Below, one piece after another: positions 33,501-35,336 of a stretch of DNA of 35,336 nt. How positions within the stretch are numbered: position 1 is the stretch's first letter; every line of letters starts with the position of its first letter. The notes under the pieces are model-generated. The model was given only the letters and a program-made list of their open reading frames with translations, was not told the origin of the DNA and searched no databases. Source of the DNA: CAYOSU01 sp964541255 (lineage in GTDB: Bacteria > Bacillota > Clostridia > Christensenellales > CAMQZB01); the NCBI GenBank assembly GCA_964541255.1, contig CAZIPL010000010.1, forward strand, positions 1 through 35,336, read 5' to 3'. A program made the translations under genes and the position numbers.

Positions 33501-34380
33501 GGGACGTCACGGAAACAAGGGCGTTATTTCGAGAGTTCTTCCCGAAGAAGACATGCCGTTCCTTGCTGACGGTACTCCATTGCAGATCGTTTTGAACCCC
33601 CTCGGCGTTCCTTCGCGTATGAACATCGGACAGGTACTCGAGGTTCACCTCGGACTTGTTGCAAAGGCTCTCGGAATCAAAGTTTCCACCCCCGTATTCG
33701 ACGGTGCGAAAGAGTCCGAAATTAAGGAGCTTTTGTATAACAACGGTTTCGTAAACGAAGAAGGCAAGGTTGACGGAAAGATTCAGCTTTACGACGGCAG
33801 AACGGGCGAACCGTTCGAGAATCCCGTAACGGTCGGTCAGATGTATATGATCAAGCTTAACCACTTGGTTGACGATAAGATTCACGCTCGTTCGACAGGT
33901 CCTTACTCCCTCGTAACGCAGCAGCCTTTGGGCGGTAAAGCTCAGTTCGGCGGACAGCGTTTCGGCGAAATGGAAGTTTGGGCACTCGAAGCTTACGGCG
34001 CATCTCACATCTTGCAGGAAATCTTGACCGTTAAGTCGGACGACGTTGTCGGCAGAGTTAAGACTTACGAATCAATCGTCAAGGGCAATAATATTTCCGA
34101 ACCGGGAATCCCCGAATCCTTCAAGGTTCTGATCAAAGAGCTTCGAGCTCTCGCACTCGACATCAAGGTTCGCAGCGAGCATCATCAGGAACTCACTATG
34201 AGAGAGTTCTCCGACGACGATCTCGATTACGGTGTTGACGTTGACGAGCCGAAGAAGACCGAAGAGGAAATCGATATCTTCTCCGATGCCGATCAAGGCG
34301 AGCTTTTCGAGGACGATACCGACTTCGACGACGATTTCGAAACGGATTTATCACAGCTTTTCGGCAGCGATGACGAATAA
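30535..34380 (+). CDS. rpoB: DNA-directed RNA polymerase subunit beta
   Basis: This 1281-residue catalytic subunit has the expected Bacillota length. The rifampicin region (around residues 512-545) reads SSQLSQFMDQTNPIAELTHK then RKLSALGPGGL, with the wild-type Asp, His and Ser positions intact. Other conserved stretches are RSPGVY, CPIETPEGQNIGLI, GYNYEDAILIS, and GRHGNKGVIS with KMAGRHGNKG near the active site. The C-terminus has PLGGKAQFGGQRFGEMEVWA, which contacts beta-prime, then an acidic tail rich in Asp and Glu. The ATG at 30535 follows CAGGAG. It has its own promoter and a 27-bp gap to rpoC; rplJ-rplL are not immediately upstream, unlike the common arrangement. Confidence 0.99.
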   Translation: MTRKIRKEKFGDHERWDFSRIDKVLDIPYLIEVQKDSYNWFMKDGIREVFKDFSPIADKSNHFELYFLDYSFGEKSKYDEKECRDRDATYAIPLKVKVRLIYKDTGKMVEQDVFMGDFPLMTAKGSFIINGAERVIVSQLVRSPGVYNDVETDKKDGRPLYNTTVIPSRGAWLEFKQDIAAGKDNTEVLHVSVDRTRKITATVLLRALGFGTDKQLLELFDNDPTIAATIEKDTAKTEAEGLIELYKRLRPGEVPTEEAVKTQLHNLFFDPKRYDCARVGRYKFNKKLCLAKRIEGRVLAEDVINSDGELILAKGEVITREKAKEIQNSFINVVYVEVPTEANPSGRHKVIGNNTVNYNEVTGLNYRDHYGMVEFVYGPALQEVARKAKGVEEGEFSMEEIKEIAASDVEKFNALVEESQDSLCAKHILVDDIVATVSLNLGLKGGLDHTDNIDHLGNRRVRSVGELLQNQFRIGISRLERVIRERMATQDQAEVTPQSLINVRPVSSAIKEFYGSSQLSQFMDQTNPIAELTHKRKLSALGPGGLNRDRATSEVRDVHYTHYGRMCPIETPEGQNIGLITSLSSYARINEYGFIESPYRKVIKGEGRVTDEVSYFTADEEDKFAVAQANEQVIEEGTIVHAGEEDEHVARPEEIGCFLHDRVTCRRRDEIIELPKEEIDYVDVSPKQLVSIATALIPFLENDDTNRALMGSNMQRQAVPLLKPEAPIVGTGVEAKIAHDSGVMIIAEGDGVVKYVDAQKITVLYDNGEEKTYRLQKFERSNQTTCINQKPIVKSGERVFEGKTLADGPSTEGGELALGRNILVGFMTWEGYNYEDAILISEKLVMNDVFTSIHIEEYEMESRDTKLGQEDITRDIPNVGDDALKDLDEFGIVRIGAEVHSGDILVGKVTPKGETELTPEERLLRAIFGDKAREVRDTSLRVPHGGDGIVVDVKIFTRENKDELSPGVNKLVRVYIAQKRKISVGDKMAGRHGNKGVISRVLPEEDMPFLADGTPLQIVLNPLGVPSRMNIGQVLEVHLGLVAKALGIKVSTPVFDGAKESEIKELLYNNGFVNEEGKVDGKIQLYDGRTGEPFENPVTVGQMYMIKLNHLVDDKIHARSTGPYSLVTQQPLGGKAQFGGQRFGEMEVWALEAYGASHILQEILTVKSDDVVGRVKTYESIVKGNNISEPGIPESFKVLIKELRALALDIKVRSEHHQELTMREFSDDDLDYGVDVDEPKKTEEEIDIFSDADQGELFEDDTDFDDDFETDLSQLFGSDDE

Positions 34381-34407
34381 TCGGCTAACATATTCGGAGG
34401 ATATTAG

Positions 34408-35336
34408 ATGTTTGAATTAAACAATTTCGATTCCATACAGATTAGCATTGCAAGCCCCGATAAGATCAGAGAATGGTCGTACGGCGAGGTAACGAAACCC
34501 GAAACAATCAACTACAGAACGCAAAAGCCCGAAAGAGACGGCTTGTTCTGCGAAAGGATTTTCGGACCTACCAAGGACTGGGAGTGCAGCTGCGGAAAAT
34601 ATAAAAGAATTAGATATAAAGGCGTTATCTGCGATAAGTGCGGCGTTGAAGTAACCCGTGCAAAGGTTCGTCGCGAAAGAATGGGACATATCGAGCTTGC
34701 CGCTCCCGTATCTCACATTTGGTACTTCAAAGGAGTTCCTTCGAGAATCGGCTTGTTGCTTGACATGAGCCCCAAGGCTTTGGAGCAGGTAATATACTTT
34801 GCCGCTTGGGTCGTTCTCGACCCGGGCGTAACCGATCTTCACGTCAAAGATATTCTCAACGACAGAGAATACAGAGAGCTTCTCGAGAAATACTCCGATA
34901 AGGAGCAGTACGGCGAGGTTCCCTTCAAGTGCGGAATGGGTGCAGAAGCTATTAAAGAGCTTTTGATGGCTATCGACCTTGATAAAGACGCCGAAGAAAC
35001 GAAGAAGATACTTGAAAAGGCAACGGGGCAGAAGCGCGCAAGAGCTATCAAGCGCCTTGAAATCGTTGAATCCTTCAGACGCTCCAACAACCGTCCCGAA
35101 TGGATGATACTCGACGTCGTTCCCGTCATTCCTCCCGAGCTTCGCCCGATGGTTCAGCTCGACGGCGGAAGATTTGCCGTTTCGGATCTTAACGACTTAT
35201 ATAGAAGAGTTATCAACAGAAATAACCGTTTGAGAAAGCTTATGGAGCTCGGAGCTCCCGACATCATCGTCAGAAACGAAAAGCGTATGCTTCAGGAAGC
35301 CGTAGACGCATTGATCGACAACGGCAGAAGAGGTAA
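34408..35336 (+). CDS. rpoC: DNA-directed RNA polymerase subunit beta-prime (5' part)
   Basis: The first 309 codons are visible; the gene runs off the right edge. The N-terminal zinc ribbon is present with C60, C62 (CSCGKY), C75 and C78 (CDKCGVEV). The following RRERMGHIELAAPVSHIWYF, RPEWMILDVVPVIPPELRP and DGGRFAVSDLNDLYRRVINR segments are strongly conserved in beta-prime. The ATG at 34408 has CGGAGG seven or eight bases upstream and lies 27 bp after the rpoB stop, so the two are co-transcribed. Confidence 0.99.
   Translation, partial: MFELNNFDSIQISIASPDKIREWSYGEVTKPETINYRTQKPERDGLFCERIFGPTKDWECSCGKYKRIRYKGVICDKCGVEVTRAKVRRERMGHIELAAPVSHIWYFKGVPSRIGLLLDMSPKALEQVIYFAAWVVLDPGVTDLHVKDILNDREYRELLEKYSDKEQYGEVPFKCGMGAEAIKELLMAIDLDKDAEETKKILEKATGQKRARAIKRLEIVESFRRSNNRPEWMILDVVPVIPPELRPMVQLDGGRFAVSDLNDLYRRVINRNNRLRKLMELGAPDIIVRNEKRMLQEAVDALIDNGRRG

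Noticed and set aside
32284..34008. A 574-residue open frame antisense to rpoB
   Set aside because: It lies wholly inside rpoB, has no ribosome binding site or recognisable domain, and reflects codon bias of the true gene.

Overview
The window looks like a chromosomal segment from an anaerobic Bacillota, most likely an uncultured gut-type Clostridia. The evidence is strong AGGAGG ribosome binding sites, sigma-A type TTGACA/TATAAT promoters with 17-bp spacers, moderate-to-low GC content, an MsmX-type sugar ABC importer, a cobalamin riboswitch driving an ECF transporter component, a BofA-like sporulation protein, and rpoB-rpoC under their own promoter. Finer placement, for example Christensenellales, is a guess and was not tested.

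Layout. Bases 1-7200 hold housekeeping and general metabolism: a truncated membrane protein, an iron-type alcohol dehydrogenase, a radC-gltX operon, an M20 dipeptidase transcribed divergently from radC through overlapping promoters, and an MFS transporter. Bases 7500-17900 are a carbohydrate-uptake and degradation island. It holds two LplB/YtcP-type permeases, two small unrecognised membrane proteins, an MsmX/UgpC-type ATPase, a HAD phosphatase, a NagZ-like GH3, a GH39 xylosidase-type enzyme and a metallo-beta-lactamase-fold hydrolase. Bases 17928-24400 hold a BofA-like protein, galK-galE on the minus strand, a cobalamin riboswitch with a DUF4430 protein and an ECF S component, and proS. Bases 24500-29800 hold a second GH3 (beta-glucosidase type) facing a GH31 alpha-xylosidase. 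From 30167 to the end are rpoB and the 5' part of rpoC.

How the genes fit together. Alpha-xylosidase (YicI-like GH31), GH39, two GH3 enzymes, a sugar ABC importer and galactokinase/UDP-galactose epimerase together suggest intracellular processing of imported plant cell-wall oligosaccharides, such as xyloglucan or xylan fragments. None of the glycosidases shows a signal peptide, which fits cytosolic action. The ABC cluster has no ordinary solute-binding protein. A 209-residue membrane-anchored protein in the operon is a candidate for a reduced binding or accessory subunit. The ABC operon, the GH39 gene and the second GH3 gene share a promoter layout: a TGCAATA[C/A]A element exactly 17 bp before the -10 box. 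This suggests a common activator.

The intergenic regions also carry a family of about 75-bp dispersed repeats, with at least six copies, which I could not match to a named element. Other regulatory structures are a perfect 7-bp-arm palindrome covering a TATAAT upstream of the HAD/GH3 operon, a possible attenuator in the rpoB leader, and a riboswitch-associated terminator. No tRNA, rRNA, insertion sequence or CRISPR array was recognised. All assignments come from reading motifs; no database search was run.
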